Below are positions 33,467 through 42,221 of a DNA stretch of 64,000 nucleotides, piece after piece. The stretch is taken from NCBI GenBank assembly GCA_040289295.1, contig PSLA01000009.1:1-64000 (forward strand). The letters run 5' to 3'. The translations under genes and the position numbers were made by a program. Under the pieces are notes generated by a model that was not told the DNA's origin, did no database searches, and saw only the letters and a list, made by a program, of their open reading frames with translations. The stretch is from J051 sp040289295. GTDB taxonomy: Bacteria; Armatimonadota; Fimbriimonadia; Fimbriimonadales; ATM1. How positions within the stretch are numbered: the first letter of the stretch is position 1; every line of letters begins with the position of its first letter.

Positions 33467-34305
33467 TCGCCCGCTTTTCGGATTCGCTGCAGTTTGCTCT
33501 CGAAGATGCGGCGGGCCCGCTCCTCCATCTCGAACTCCTTACCGTCGAGCATCGCCGCTAACGCCTTACACTCCGATTGCGAGAGGCGAACTGACTTGAG
33601 GATGTGCTCGTCGAAAGCCTCGTAGGCGATCGGTGCGACGGCCTTGGCACAAGTTGCGATCGCTTCGGCGTACTTGCGAATCTCATACTGCGCGTGCTCG
33701 TCCATGCGAAGGCGCAAGAAGTGGAATAGATTATGCAAATCTATTTGCCAATACCATTCGGTATAAAGCGAAAGGGGCAGGTTGATGCGAGCCAGCTCGC
33801 GCGCCAGGCCACTCTCCAGGATCTCCTCGTACCGCTTGTAGAGCGCTCTTTGGTCCTCGGCGAGACGCGAGATCATCTCCGCAGCGACGTCCGGCGGCAC
33901 AGCGTCTTCCGAGCGTCCTTGCTTGTTCACCGTGCTCTGAAGCCGCATCTGCTCTGGTTCAGGAAGGTAGAACTCATCCTGCATAACGCTGTAGCGCCCG
34001 CTGATTTCGTTCAAGCGCGCGGTGCGGTGCCGCACCCACTGCCTGGCGACGAAGATCGGCATCTTGCAGTGAAACGTGAGGATGACCTGCTCGAACGGGC
34101 TGGTGTGTTCGTTGCGCATCAGATAGTGGATCAGCCCGCGGTCCTCGCGAACGCTCTTCGTTCCCGCCCCGTAGCTCACCCTGGCGGCCTGCACGATTCG
34201 GGCGTCACCCCCCAAGTAGTCGATCAGGCGCACGAACCCCTTGTCGAGCACCCGTATCTCCTGGTCAAGCAGCGCCTCCGCCTCAGGCACGATGAGTCTG
34301 GCCAT
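33463..34305 (-). CDS. thyX: Flavin-dependent thymidylate synthase
   Basis: 280 residues. Makes dTMP from dUMP with FAD and methylene-tetrahydrofolate. The ThyX signature R-H-R-x7-S is at 92-102 (RHRTARLNEIS), with SPFEQV and WYWQIDLHNLFHFLRLR also typical. The C-terminus carries an extra helical tail. The classical ThyA is absent from the window. The nearby ATG at 34305 has TAAACA nine bases upstream. Confidence 0.96.
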   Translation of the reverse strand: MARLIVPEAEALLDQEIRVLDKGFVRLIDYLGGDARIVQAARVSYGAGTKSVREDRGLIHYLMRNEHTSPFEQVILTFHCKMPIFVARQWVRHRTARLNEISGRYSVMQDEFYLPEPEQMRLQSTVNKQGRSEDAVPPDVAAEMISRLAEDQRALYKRYEEILESGLARELARINLPLSLYTEWYWQIDLHNLFHFLRLRMDEHAQYEIRKYAEAIATCAKAVAPIAYEAFDEHILKSVRLSQSECKALAAMLDGKEFEMEERARRIFESKLQRIRKAGD

Positions 34306-34314
34306 CGTCCGCCC

Positions 34315-34320
34315 TGTTTA
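34315..34320 (-). promoter_or_regulatory. Possible leaderless -10 box (TAAACA) of thyX
   Basis: TAAACA on the minus strand, nine bases before the thyX ATG. Weaker than the others: the last T is missing. Confidence 0.35.
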
Positions 34321-34654
34321 CCCCACAGAACGCTGCGTGTTGCCCATTCGGTGGAGGCTGCTTTCCCTACGAGGAACGAAACCGGGCTCAGCACCCGTCT
34401 GTCGCAGGAGGGACGTGTTGATATCGGAAGAAGTACAGCTGTCCTTGTCGGCCTGGGATTGGTCATCGCGCTGCCATGGCGGGCGACCGCGCAAGCGTTA
34501 GGCAGCGCGAACTGGTTGGTACGACAACGCGATCCCTGTCCCTGGATCTGCTGCCCTCACTCCCTCTTCCACATGGAGAGGGAGTGAGGAAGCCCCGGGT
34601 CGCCTGGAGCGTGTTTTTCTAAGCGACCCCTTGCGCGGACGCGGCGGATGAATG
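34321..34654. other. Non-coding stretch between thyX and the peroxiredoxin-like gene
   Basis: No credible gene on either strand: the open frames present lack recognisable sequence. It contains RPT1 copy d at 34554-34589; otherwise nothing was recognised. Confidence 0.6.
34554..34589. repeat. RPT1 copy d (diverged)
   Basis: CCCTCAC, then CTCCCTCTTCCA-CA-TGGAGAGGGAG and TGAGG. It keeps the palindrome but has diverged from the other copies. Confidence 0.8.
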
Positions 34655-34660
34655 TAATAT
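34655..34660 (+). promoter_or_regulatory. Leaderless -10 box (TAATAT) of the peroxiredoxin-like gene
   Basis: TAATAT, seven bases before the ATG at 34668. Confidence 0.55.
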
Positions 34661-34667
34661 AGGCGGC

Positions 34668-35255
34668 ATGGCGCTCACTCCTTCAACCATGCTGCCGCTC
34701 GGGACCGCCGCGCCCGCGTTCTCCCTGCGGGACGTCCGAACGGGCGAAACCGTCGACCGTGACATGTTCAGCGGCAAGCCGCTGTTGGTCATGTTCGTCT
34801 GCAACCACTGCCCGTTCGTGATTCACATCAGCGAGGAGTTGGCCCGAATCGGGGAGGAGTACGCTGCGAAGCGCCTCGGTATTGTCGCCATCTGCAGCAA
34901 CGACGCGGAGGCATATCCCGATGACGCTCCCGATAGGATGGCGGAACGAGCCAAAGAGTGGGGCTGGACGTTTCCATACCTGCATGACGAGGACCAATCC
35001 GTGGCTCGTGCCTATCGTACTGCGTGCACACCTGACTTCTTCCTCTTCGACCAAGACCACCGGCTCGTCTACCGCGGGCAACTGGACGACAGTCGCCCCA
35101 ACAATGGCGTGCCCGTTACCGGGCGCGACCTGCGGAAAGCGCTCGATGCCGTGCTCAACGGCGAGCTTCCTCATCCTGACCAAAAGCCCAGCCTTGGGTG
35201 CAGCATCAAATGGAAGGCCGGAAACACTCCCGACTACGCTGGGTCGGCGTCGTAG
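34668..35255 (+). CDS. AhpC/TSA-family thioredoxin-fold protein
   Basis: 195 residues. Thioredoxin/peroxiredoxin fold with the motif MFVCNHCPFV near residue 45, in which C-x2-C replaces the usual single peroxidatic Cys, and CTPDFFLFD with the cis-Pro. This subgroup (often called redoxin-domain protein) is common; substrates are unknown, but a thiol-disulfide role is likely. No signal peptide, so cytoplasmic. The stop lies within the next gene's signal-peptide coding region. Confidence 0.88.
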   Translation: MALTPSTMLPLGTAAPAFSLRDVRTGETVDRDMFSGKPLLVMFVCNHCPFVIHISEELARIGEEYAAKRLGIVAICSNDAEAYPDDAPDRMAERAKEWGWTFPYLHDEDQSVARAYRTACTPDFFLFDQDHRLVYRGQLDDSRPNNGVPVTGRDLRKALDAVLNGELPHPDQKPSLGCSIKWKAGNTPDYAGSAS

Positions 35256-35974
35256 CAGCCGCTGCGATGAGCGTGGGAGGCGTAGCGCAAGCCATCTTCC
35301 CACGTCCGAGCGACTATCCGCACTTCCGAGGCGCACTGGGCTTGCCGGGCGGGTTTTTTGCGATTGACTGGTATGGCATGCCTTCGCGTGGCGGCGCGAT
35401 TACGCTTAGCACGCCGCTCGGCATCAGCCTCGCCGAAGACGAGATGATCGCGGGAGTCGGGTCCGTCAGTGTGGATAAGACCTTCCGTTTGCCGACCGGC
35501 GAACGCGGAGACAATCAAGTGAACGGCGACCTCTGGATCACCCGTGGCTTCGAGTGGGCGGGCGTGCGCTTCGCGATAGGAGTGAGATGGATCAGCGTCG
35601 TCGGGGAGCACGTCACGACCGCGCAGGTGAGCGTGCCCACGCCGGTCGAGGCGTTGGTGAAGGTATCGGTCGGGTCGCTCGACCCGTTCGGCGCGGGCGC
35701 GGCATTTGGTTCGGAGGACACCCGCACGGTGTTCGCGGCTGTAACCACAAGGCTCGGCGACGCATTTGTTACCGCCGGATGGGGAACGCTGCGGTTCAAA
35801 CAGGGCTTTGCGTCAGTATCCGGCGAGACGTATCGCGGCGTATCGGTTGTTGTGGAACACGACGGCTTCGGCTTCAACGTGGGCGTGGGCGTCGAGATGG
35901 ATCGGCATTGGCACCTGTTCGCCGGGCAACTGCGGAATCGCAACGCGGTGCTGGGGAGCGTTATTCGCTTTTGA
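35210..35974 (+). CDS. Secreted beta-rich protein, possibly outer membrane, function unknown
   Basis: About 254 residues. Signal peptide: basic GRKHSRLR, then VGVVAAAAMSVGG and a likely cut after AQA. The mature part alternates hydrophobic and polar residues in many short strands (GFNVGVGVEM, HLFAGQLRNR) and ends in a strand with terminal Phe (VLGSVIRF), as outer-membrane beta-barrel proteins do. ATG 35210 was chosen for the signal peptide; it overlaps the previous gene by 46 bases. Not recognised as a known family. Confidence 0.65.
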   Translation: MEGRKHSRLRWVGVVAAAAMSVGGVAQAIFPRPSDYPHFRGALGLPGGFFAIDWYGMPSRGGAITLSTPLGISLAEDEMIAGVGSVSVDKTFRLPTGERGDNQVNGDLWITRGFEWAGVRFAIGVRWISVVGEHVTTAQVSVPTPVEALVKVSVGSLDPFGAGAAFGSEDTRTVFAAVTTRLGDAFVTAGWGTLRFKQGFASVSGETYRGVSVVVEHDGFGFNVGVGVEMDRHWHLFAGQLRNRNAVLGSVIRF

Positions 35975-37086
35975 AACGGTCCCCGCGAGCCCAGGGAGCG
36001 CGAGCGTCTTCGCGAGCCCCCGAAGTCCTCCATTTGATTGGGGTGTTCCAGCACGGAGGTGTAGAGCGATTTGTATTCGACCTCGTACTTGCGCTGCGCG
36101 CTGTCGGTATCGAGTCCCGTGTTGCAGCGTTGCTCGCGCGCGGGAGCGGTCCGCTTGAGCAAGCGTTCGCCGAACAGGGCGTTCCGGTCTACCGGTGTCA
36201 TCTCCGTAATCGCGCTCGTCTAAGTGAGGTTCTTCGCCAAGCCGCCGAAGGGGTCGCCGTCGTGCACAGTCACCTTGGAGTGTTCTCGGGCGATCCCTTT
36301 CACCTTCTCCGAAGGTTTTCCGATGCGCGGTTGATCGCCCACGAGCACACGCTCGTCCGATTCCCGCTGCACAAAAGGTGGTACGAGATCGTGTCGCACG
36401 CACTTACCTTACGGTACGGCGACGCATTCGCTGCCGTGTCGAAGGCGACTTCTCGAAGGTTGATGAAAGGCGAAGTAGGCGCGCGAGACGCTCGCCCTCC
36501 CTCCGATAGGGTCGCTCCCCGGCATTGCGTGCTTTTGCCGCCGGGCATCCCACTTGGGGAGTGGCCCAGGCGCCAGCACGCTCCCGAAGGCCCTCCTTGG
36601 CGACTGTTGATGGTTGCGCGCCTCGACCCGGTGAAGAACCATCTGTTCGCCCTTCAGGTCGCACGCCAGCTTCGCGACGAGGGGTTCGACTTCTTGCTCG
36701 ACGTGGTGGGCGACGGGCCGCTCCGGCCGCGTGTGGAGCGAGAGATCTCGCGACTCGGCCTGCGCGAGGTCGTTCGCTTGCAGGGGCTTCAGGATGACGT
36801 CGCCCCTTGGATGCGAGATGCCCACCTCCTCCTGTTGCCGTCGCTCAGCGAGGGAGCACCCAGGGTCCTCATGGAGGCTGCCGCCGTGGGCTTGCCTTTC
36901 CTCGTTTCCAACCGCGTGGACGTCAACGGGTTGTTTGCGGGTAACGCAACGGTTCCGCTACGGGCCTATGAGTGGGCTGTGGCGGTGAAGGAGAGAATGC
37001 AAGCGGCGACGCCCATCGAGCCGCTGATGGATATCTCAATCGAGCGCGCGGCCCGCGATTCGGCAGAGCTCTACGGCTTTGGGTAG
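35971..37086 (+). CDS. Family 4 (GT-B) glycosyltransferase
   Basis: 371 residues. N-terminal donor/acceptor domain with FQHGGVERFV; C-terminal GT4 domain with VARLDPVKNHLFALQVA, VVGDGPLRP, LQGLQDDVAPWMRDAHLLLLPSLSEGAPRVLMEAAAVGLP. Probably adds a sugar during polysaccharide assembly. The start is TTG 35971, overlapping the upstream stop (TTGA); no other start fits before the conserved region. Residues 7-16 are encoded by RPT2 copy b (GARASSRA). A GARDARPPSDR loop near residue 170 may be another decayed copy. Confidence 0.85.
   Translation: MKRSPRAQGARASSRAPEVLHLIGVFQHGGVERFVFDLVLALRAVGIESRVAALLARGSGPLEQAFAEQGVPVYRCHLRNRARLSEVLRQAAEGVAVVHSHLGVFSGDPFHLLRRFSDARLIAHEHTLVRFPLHKRWYEIVSHALTLRYGDAFAAVSKATSRRLMKGEVGARDARPPSDRVAPRHCVLLPPGIPLGEWPRRQHAPEGPPWRLLMVARLDPVKNHLFALQVARQLRDEGFDFLLDVVGDGPLRPRVEREISRLGLREVVRLQGLQDDVAPWMRDAHLLLLPSLSEGAPRVLMEAAAVGLPFLVSNRVDVNGLFAGNATVPLRAYEWAVAVKERMQAATPIEPLMDISIERAARDSAELYGFG
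35992..36018. repeat. RPT2 copy b, inside a GT4 coding frame
   Basis: CAGGGAGCGCGAGCGT, then CTTCGCGAGCC. Translated as QGARASSRA at the N-terminus of the glycosyltransferase; an extra CGCGAGC lies just upstream. Confidence 0.8.
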
Positions 37087-37130
37087 CGCCGTTGCCGAGC
37101 TGATAGCCTTGCGGCAAAGAGCCTCTCAGG

Positions 37131-37185
37131 GTGCTCGTGGGGACGCCAGCGCGCCCTGTGCTTGCGAGGACGCTCGCGCTCCCTG
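37131..37185. repeat. RPT2 copy d: inverted-orientation tandem pair
   Basis: Two head-to-tail copies reading GTGCTCG...GCGCCCTG (37131-37158) and GTGCTTGCGAGGACGC...CTCCCTG (37158-37185), the reverse complement of copies a-c. Lies between convergent genes. Confidence 0.78.
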
Positions 37186-37194
37186 CTGAACCGC

Positions 37195-38127
37195 TCAGTC
37201 GATGCTTTCGAACATTCGGCGGAGTCCCTCGCGCCAGGTCACCTCAGGCCTATACCGTAGGTCACGCGCCGCCAGCGACACGTCTGCAACCGAATGCTTC
37301 ACGTCACCCGCGCGTGGCGAAAGGTGTTCCACGGGCACGTCTCGCCCAGCGATTCGCTTCATCTCCTCAATAAGCTGATTAACCGACACCTGCTCACCGC
37401 AAGCGACGTTGTATGCGCCTCCATTGAGCCGTTCCGCATCGAGCGCACAAAGGTTGGCTCGCACAACATCGGATACAAAGGTGAAGTCTCGTGTCTGTTC
37501 GCCGTCGCCGAACACATGCAGCGGCTTGCCTTCCCGGATTCGAGCGAGAAAGATTGGGACGACCGCAGCGTACGGCGAGTCGGCTCGCTGTCGAGGGCCG
37601 AAGACGTTGAAGTACCGCAGCGATGCGCAGTCCATTCCGAAGCATGCAGCGTAGGCCCGAACGAACGCCTCACCCGCAAGCTTTCCCGCGGCGTACGGCG
37701 ATATCGGGTCCGGAGCGTGATCCTCCCGCTTCGGCATGACTGGGCCGTCTCCATACACGGCGCTGGAAGAGCTGTAGATGAAGCGCCGCACGCCCGCCTT
37801 GCGCGCCGCTTCCAATGCCATTGCCGTCCCGTGCGAGTTCGTTCGCAGGCTTTCACTAGGGTTGTCAACTGATTCTGGGACGCTGACGCTCGCGGCGAGG
37901 TGGAAAACGACGCTAGCGCCCTCCACGGCGTCGGCGAGCACGCCCTCGTCCAGAATCGAGCCTTCGATGAACCGCACGGACCCCTTCGGCAGGTTCTCCA
38001 CCTTGCCCGTCGACAGGTTGTCGAGCACGGTTACACGAATCCCCCGCCCCAGCAGTCCTTCGACAAGGTGCGAGCCGATGAAGCCGGCGCCGCCTGTCAC
38101 CAGCGCACGGTTCACGGAGGACGCCAT
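37195..38127 (-). CDS. NAD-dependent nucleotide-sugar epimerase/dehydratase
   Basis: 310 residues, extended short-chain dehydrogenase. Nucleotide-binding GGAGFIGSH near the N-terminus; catalytic YxxxK in SPYAAGK with the Ser in IYSSSSAVYG; RYFNVFGPRQ is typical of UDP-glucose 4-epimerase-like enzymes. Likely supplies a nucleotide sugar for the neighbouring glycosyltransferases. ATG 38127 (TAACCT six bases upstream) was chosen over the ATG two codons earlier. Substrate unknown. Confidence 0.9.
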   Translation of the reverse strand: MASSVNRALVTGGAGFIGSHLVEGLLGRGIRVTVLDNLSTGKVENLPKGSVRFIEGSILDEGVLADAVEGASVVFHLAASVSVPESVDNPSESLRTNSHGTAMALEAARKAGVRRFIYSSSSAVYGDGPVMPKREDHAPDPISPYAAGKLAGEAFVRAYAACFGMDCASLRYFNVFGPRQRADSPYAAVVPIFLARIREGKPLHVFGDGEQTRDFTFVSDVVRANLCALDAERLNGGAYNVACGEQVSVNQLIEEMKRIAGRDVPVEHLSPRAGDVKHSVADVSLAARDLRYRPEVTWREGLRRMFESID

Positions 38128-38133
38128 GTGCAA

Positions 38134-38139
38134 AGGTTA
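38134..38139 (-). promoter_or_regulatory. Leaderless -10 box (TAACCT) of the epimerase gene
   Basis: TAACCT on the minus strand, six bases before the chosen ATG. Confidence 0.4.
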
Positions 38140-38181
38140 CCTGAAGACGAGACGCCTTTCGAAACGTCTTGAACATTGAAG

Positions 38182-39621
38182 ATGAAACTTGTGAGGCACG
38201 TGCTGGTCCTGTTCGTAACTCTGTCGCTTTGCATTGCCGTCGCTCAGAATGAAACGCCCGGTTACCGTCTGAAGCCTGGGGACGTCGTCCGAGTGCGTTA
38301 CCTGCTTAGGGCGGGAACGCTCAATGAGCCACACTCGATCATAGTCGGAGACGGCCTCGACATGCGCCTCGAAGTTCCGCCAACAGGCGACTTGGTTCTG
38401 CCGTACGTTGGCGGCGTTGCTTCCGTCGGGAAGACCGTCGAGGAGGTCGGGAGGACGCTAACCACGCGTCTGCGCGAACGCTTTCGAAACGCCGAGGCGT
38501 TCGTGGTTCTCGAGTCAGTGCGCCGGGACACGTTCAGCATCATCGGCGAGGTGAGCCGCGGCGGGCAGTTCGAGTTGATTCCCGGTACCACGCTGCGCCA
38601 AGCGCTCGCCCTCGGGGGCGAAACGACGCGGCGACCGGAGCTGCTCCGCGCCGCGCTCTTCCGGCAAGGCAAGCCTCGCCTCGAGTTCGACCTGTATGAG
38701 GTCCAAGCGGCGGATAGCACTCTCGGGGACGAAGCGTTGCAGCCCGGGGACGTCATCAGCATCCAGACCAAAAGGCAGATGCGTGTTTGGGCATCGGGCT
38801 TCACGCGCGTGCCCGGCGAGGTGGCGGTAGAGCAGGGCACGACCCTCCGCCAACTCGTCGCAAACGTCGCCATCCCACAAGTCAGCATCGACAATCTTCA
38901 CGCCGAGGAGCACGTTGAGGTTACTCTTCAGCGCTCGGGGCAAACGCTGGTGCGCGCGACGTTGCGCGACGTGCGCGCTGGTATTGCGAGAGACCTCGAA
39001 CTGCAGGATGGAGACTACGTTGCCATCGCCCCCGAGGAGACGGATCGCATTTGGGTGTTCGGTGCAGTGGGGCGCCCTGGACAGTACAACGTGCCCGCCG
39101 GTAGCAACGTGCTGCAGGCGATCGCAGCCGCCGCAGGTGCTAACCCGACAGCGACGCTCAAAATCGTGGAGGTGCTTCGCGGCGAACAGGTTCGCTCGCT
39201 CGACCTCTCCGCCACCAGCCCCTCGCAAGAAGACAAGCGTTTCACCATGCAGGAAGGGGACATCATCTACGTCCGACCGAACGTGCGCCGCGTCGTGGTG
39301 CTCGGCGAGGTCAACTCGCCCGGATTGCACATCCTTTCCGACGACATGCAGCCCCGAATATCAGACGCTCTGGCTCTGGCGGGCGGCATGACGCGTCGCG
39401 GCCCCGCTACTCGCATCTCCATCGTTCGGGTACAGCCCAACGGCGAGGTTATTCGCATCCCCGTGGACTTCTCGCGCTACCTGAAGAACGCCGAAGCGGA
39501 GTTCAACCCCGAAGTCCTTCCCGGCGACGTGGTGGTGGTCGGCGAAACCCCCCGGATTGACGTCCAGACGGTGATGAGTCTGACGCTGGGCCTGCTGGGC
39601 ATCCGGAACTTCCTGCGGTAG
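38182..39621 (+). CDS. Polysaccharide export (Wza/SLBB-type) protein
   Basis: 479 residues. Signal peptide (VRHVLVLFVTLSLCIAVAQ), then the Poly_export domain (GYRLKPGDVVRVRYL...GDLVLPYVGGV) and several SLBB domains (IGEVSRGGQFEL, AVGRPGQYNVPAGS, LGEVNSPGLHIL). No lipobox Cys, unlike E. coli Wza. Such proteins form the outer-membrane channel for exopolysaccharide. ATG 38182 is preferred to TTG 38176. Sits among glycosyltransferases and an epimerase; a polymerase and flippase are not in the window. Confidence 0.9.
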   Translation: MKLVRHVLVLFVTLSLCIAVAQNETPGYRLKPGDVVRVRYLLRAGTLNEPHSIIVGDGLDMRLEVPPTGDLVLPYVGGVASVGKTVEEVGRTLTTRLRERFRNAEAFVVLESVRRDTFSIIGEVSRGGQFELIPGTTLRQALALGGETTRRPELLRAALFRQGKPRLEFDLYEVQAADSTLGDEALQPGDVISIQTKRQMRVWASGFTRVPGEVAVEQGTTLRQLVANVAIPQVSIDNLHAEEHVEVTLQRSGQTLVRATLRDVRAGIARDLELQDGDYVAIAPEETDRIWVFGAVGRPGQYNVPAGSNVLQAIAAAAGANPTATLKIVEVLRGEQVRSLDLSATSPSQEDKRFTMQEGDIIYVRPNVRRVVVLGEVNSPGLHILSDDMQPRISDALALAGGMTRRGPATRISIVRVQPNGEVIRIPVDFSRYLKNAEAEFNPEVLPGDVVVVGETPRIDVQTVMSLTLGLLGIRNFLR

Positions 39622-39624
39622 GGG

Positions 39625-40797
39625 CTACAGCAGCTTCTCAACCAAGTCGGCGAAGCGGGAGGAGCCTACCTCGGGCGAGTAGCGGCGGTCGTAGAGAGCG
39701 CGGGCACGGGAACCTCGGGCGCGCAGGTCGGCGTCCGAAGCGGAGAGGACATCGCGCAGGGAGCGGGCGACGTCCTCAACGTCTCCCGCCCACGCGCACC
39801 AGCCGACGCCTTCGCTGCTGACGAGGCGGTCCAAGTGCGACCATTCGTCCACCGAGGCGAGCACGGGAAGACCCGCAGCAAAATAGGCATACGTCTTCGA
39901 TGGCACGCTTGCGCGGCTTGCGCCCTTGCGCAGGGGCACCAAGCCGAGCGACGCCCGGCCATAGTACTTATGCAGCTCCGCCTCCGAAACCTCGCCATGA
40001 AAACACACGCGGCTTCCGAGCGGGCGCGACAGTTCAGCCAACTCTTGCACGGCGGCACCCGAGCCGCAGATGTCGAGCTTCCAGTCGATCTCCGTTAGGG
40101 CGAGCAGCGCCTTGACGACTGTCTGCATGTCGGCGACTCGGCCGACGTTTCCCGCGAAGAGCAAGCGGCGGGGACCTTGTTTCTCAGGATGGGGCGCGCC
40201 GTTCAGTTCGACGCCACACCAGTTCTCACACACGTGCACCCGCTCGGCGGGCACACAAAGTCCGTTCGTAAGTTCTCCCTGCCAATCGTCGGTTACGGCG
40301 ATAACCGCATCGGGCACTGAGAGCGACTTGCGGACGATGCTCGTTACGAGCGCCTTGGTTGCCAGCGACGGCGCCACGCCCACCTCGATCGCGGCCGGGT
40401 ACATGTCTTGTAGCCAGTGGATGAGTCGGTGCCCGCGTCGCCGCACCGCGCTGCGCAGAACGGCGGGCAAGAAGAATGGCGGCGTTACTGAGAGGGCGAC
40501 GAGGGGCGCCACGCCGTCAAGCCACTTGGCGGCCGAACGGGCGAACGACCACCAGTTCTTCAATTGGACGCCGATGCCGCGCACCGTGCGAGGCCTGCCG
40601 ACATAGTGGAGCCTTGCACCGTTAGGGACGAGAGCTTTCTGCGTAGGGTCAACTCGGTGGTGAGGAGCCATCGTGACGATGTCTACGCGCGCTCCTCTGC
40701 GAGTGAATTCACGGACAACGGTGCGGACAAGCGGCGCGTTGCCAAACATCTCTGGAGGATAGTAGAGCGTCAGCAACGCGATTCGAGCGCCTTTCAC
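39625..40797 (-). CDS. Family 4 glycosyltransferase (WcaI-like)
   Basis: 390 residues from GTG 40797. N-terminal domain YYPPEMFGNAPLVRTVVREFTRRGARVDIVT; GT4 domain with LLFAGNVGRVADMQTVVKALL, GSGAAVQELAEL and LGLVPLRKGASRASVPSKTYAYFAAGLPVLA. Resembles colanic-acid-type WcaI transferases. The frame is open to 40854 but would then overlap the divergent gene. A TATAGG-type box and AAGGAAA lie upstream. Part of the polysaccharide region. Confidence 0.87.
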   Translation of the reverse strand: MKGARIALLTLYYPPEMFGNAPLVRTVVREFTRRGARVDIVTMAPHHRVDPTQKALVPNGARLHYVGRPRTVRGIGVQLKNWWSFARSAAKWLDGVAPLVALSVTPPFFLPAVLRSAVRRRGHRLIHWLQDMYPAAIEVGVAPSLATKALVTSIVRKSLSVPDAVIAVTDDWQGELTNGLCVPAERVHVCENWCGVELNGAPHPEKQGPRRLLFAGNVGRVADMQTVVKALLALTEIDWKLDICGSGAAVQELAELSRPLGSRVCFHGEVSEAELHKYYGRASLGLVPLRKGASRASVPSKTYAYFAAGLPVLASVDEWSHLDRLVSSEGVGWCAWAGDVEDVARSLRDVLSASDADLRARGSRARALYDRRYSPEVGSSRFADLVEKLL

Positions 40798-40820
40798 GGA
40801 TTCTCGGTTTCCTTGGAGCC

Positions 40821-40826
40821 TATACT
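40821..40826 (+). promoter_or_regulatory. -10 box (TATACT) of the plus-strand GT4 gene
   Basis: TATACT, 11 bases before GTG 40838, in the 40-base divergent gap between two glycosyltransferase genes. Confidence 0.5.
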
Positions 40827-40837
40827 TACCTGAACGC

Positions 40838-42058
40838 GTGCGAGTGCTTCTCACTTCTGTAGGCTACAAGCCGGCCTGGAACATCGGCGGGCCCGTTCAC
40901 ACGGTGGTCGCACTCGCCGAGGGCCTCGCCCGGCGGGGGCACGAAGTTTGGGTCGCCACGACCGACTCGAACCTCACGGAGAGGCTCGCCGTAGACACCG
41001 AGGCGTGGCATGACTTGGATGGCGTTCGCGTGCGGTACTTCCGCATGCAGGAATCGTGCACCAAACGTATACCGCTGGACTACTTTCGAAAAAGCAACGC
41101 CGATTACCGGGCGCCGGACTTCGCTCGATGGCTTCGCAAGGCGCCAAGATTCGACGTCGTGCATTCTCATCTCGCGTTCGCGTACGCGAACCGAGTTGCC
41201 GCAGCGTGGTGCAGGGAGCGGAAGGTGCCGTTCGTATATCAACAGCATGGCGTGTTCGACCCGGTCAGGATGCGGCACCGCGCCCTGAAGAAGCGCCTGG
41301 CGTTCGCCCTATGGGAGCGCCGCGCTTGCGAATCCGCGGCGGCGCTGATAGCGCTCACCGAGTATGAGGCTGAGACGTACCGGGCCCTCGGTCTAAGCGG
41401 GCGCGTGGAGGTTATCCCCAACGGAGTTGACTTGCCGGGCAGTCCGCCGCAACCACAGGGAGCGCGAGCGTCCTCGCGGGCACAATTGCGAGCACAATTG
41501 CTCGAAAAGATGCCCGACCTACGCGACGAGGAAGTAGTTGTGCTGTTCCTCGGACGCCTGCATCCGACGAAGGGCGTGGACGTGGCGGTGGAGGCCTTCC
41601 TCCGACTCGACGAACCGACCGCAAGGCTGGTCGTGGCAGGGCCGGATGAGTTCGGCCTGCGCGAGGGGCTGGAGCGTCGCGCTCGCGAGGCAGGTGCCAG
41701 GGTTCTGTTCCTCGGCTCGGTGTCGGGCGGGTTGAAGAGCGCGCTACTGCACCGGGCGGACCTCTTCGTCCTTCCGACGGTTTCCGAGGGCTTCTCGATC
41801 GCCTTGCTCGAAGCGCTCGCGCACGGCTGCCCGGTGCTGACGACCGAAGGGGCGCACTTCCCCGAAATCGAGCGGGAGGGCGCCGGGCTCGTTCTGCCGC
41901 TAAAGGCGGACTCGTTCGCGTCGGCGGTGGGCGACCTGGTGCGCCACAAGGAGCGCCGGCGGGCGATGGGTGAATCCGCCCGGCGCCTCGTAGCCGATCG
42001 GTACACGTGGGAGCATATTGTGGATCGCTTCGAGCATCTGTACAAAGAACTGACCTAA
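40838..42058 (+). CDS. Family 4 glycosyltransferase with a repeat-derived insert
   Basis: 406 residues. NIGGPVHTVVALAEGLARRGHEV at the N-terminus, VIPNGVDLPG at the domain joint, then FLGRLHPTKGVDVAVEAFL, VAGPDEFGLREGL and VLPTVSEGFSIALLEALAHGCPVLT. The interdomain loop contains QGARASSRA encoded by RPT2 copy c, in frame, followed by a duplicated AQL-type tract. The start is GTG. Probably the last glycosyltransferase of the polysaccharide group. Confidence 0.9.
   Translation: MRVLLTSVGYKPAWNIGGPVHTVVALAEGLARRGHEVWVATTDSNLTERLAVDTEAWHDLDGVRVRYFRMQESCTKRIPLDYFRKSNADYRAPDFARWLRKAPRFDVVHSHLAFAYANRVAAAWCRERKVPFVYQQHGVFDPVRMRHRALKKRLAFALWERRACESAAALIALTEYEAETYRALGLSGRVEVIPNGVDLPGSPPQPQGARASSRAQLRAQLLEKMPDLRDEEVVVLFLGRLHPTKGVDVAVEAFLRLDEPTARLVVAGPDEFGLREGLERRAREAGARVLFLGSVSGGLKSALLHRADLFVLPTVSEGFSIALLEALAHGCPVLTTEGAHFPEIEREGAGLVLPLKADSFASAVGDLVRHKERRRAMGESARRLVADRYTWEHIVDRFEHLYKELT
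41456..41483. repeat. RPT2 copy c, inside a GT4 coding frame
   Basis: CAGGGAGCGCGAGCGT, then CCTCGCGGGCAC. Translated QGARASSRA, the same peptide and phase as copy b in the other GT4 gene. ACAATTG is then repeated just downstream. Confidence 0.82.
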
Positions 42059-42151
42059 GTCGGAACTGTTTGGAACGAAACCGGCCCGAAAAGCGTTTGA
42101 ATGAGTAGGGAGCTAAGGTGTGAACTGTTTTCCTATCCCCTCTCCTCCCAC

Positions 42152-42188
42152 GAGGCCCCGGTGTATCTCCCGTCGCGACCGGGGCCTC
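42152..42188 (+). terminator. GC-rich hairpin after the GT4 gene, probable terminator
   Basis: Perfect 11-bp stem GAGGCCCCGGT/ACCGGGGCCTC with a 15-base loop, then AACCTTTG: only a weak T run. Rest of the 176-base gap: nothing else but the phosphatase promoter. Confidence 0.5.
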
Positions 42189-42221
42189 AACCTTTGTTAG
42201 CGTCTGTCAGCGTTGCTGGGG

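Noticed and set aside
37081..37190. Rho-independent terminator between the GT4 and epimerase genes
   Set aside because: The symmetry comes from the tandem RPT2 copies; there is no T run on either strand.
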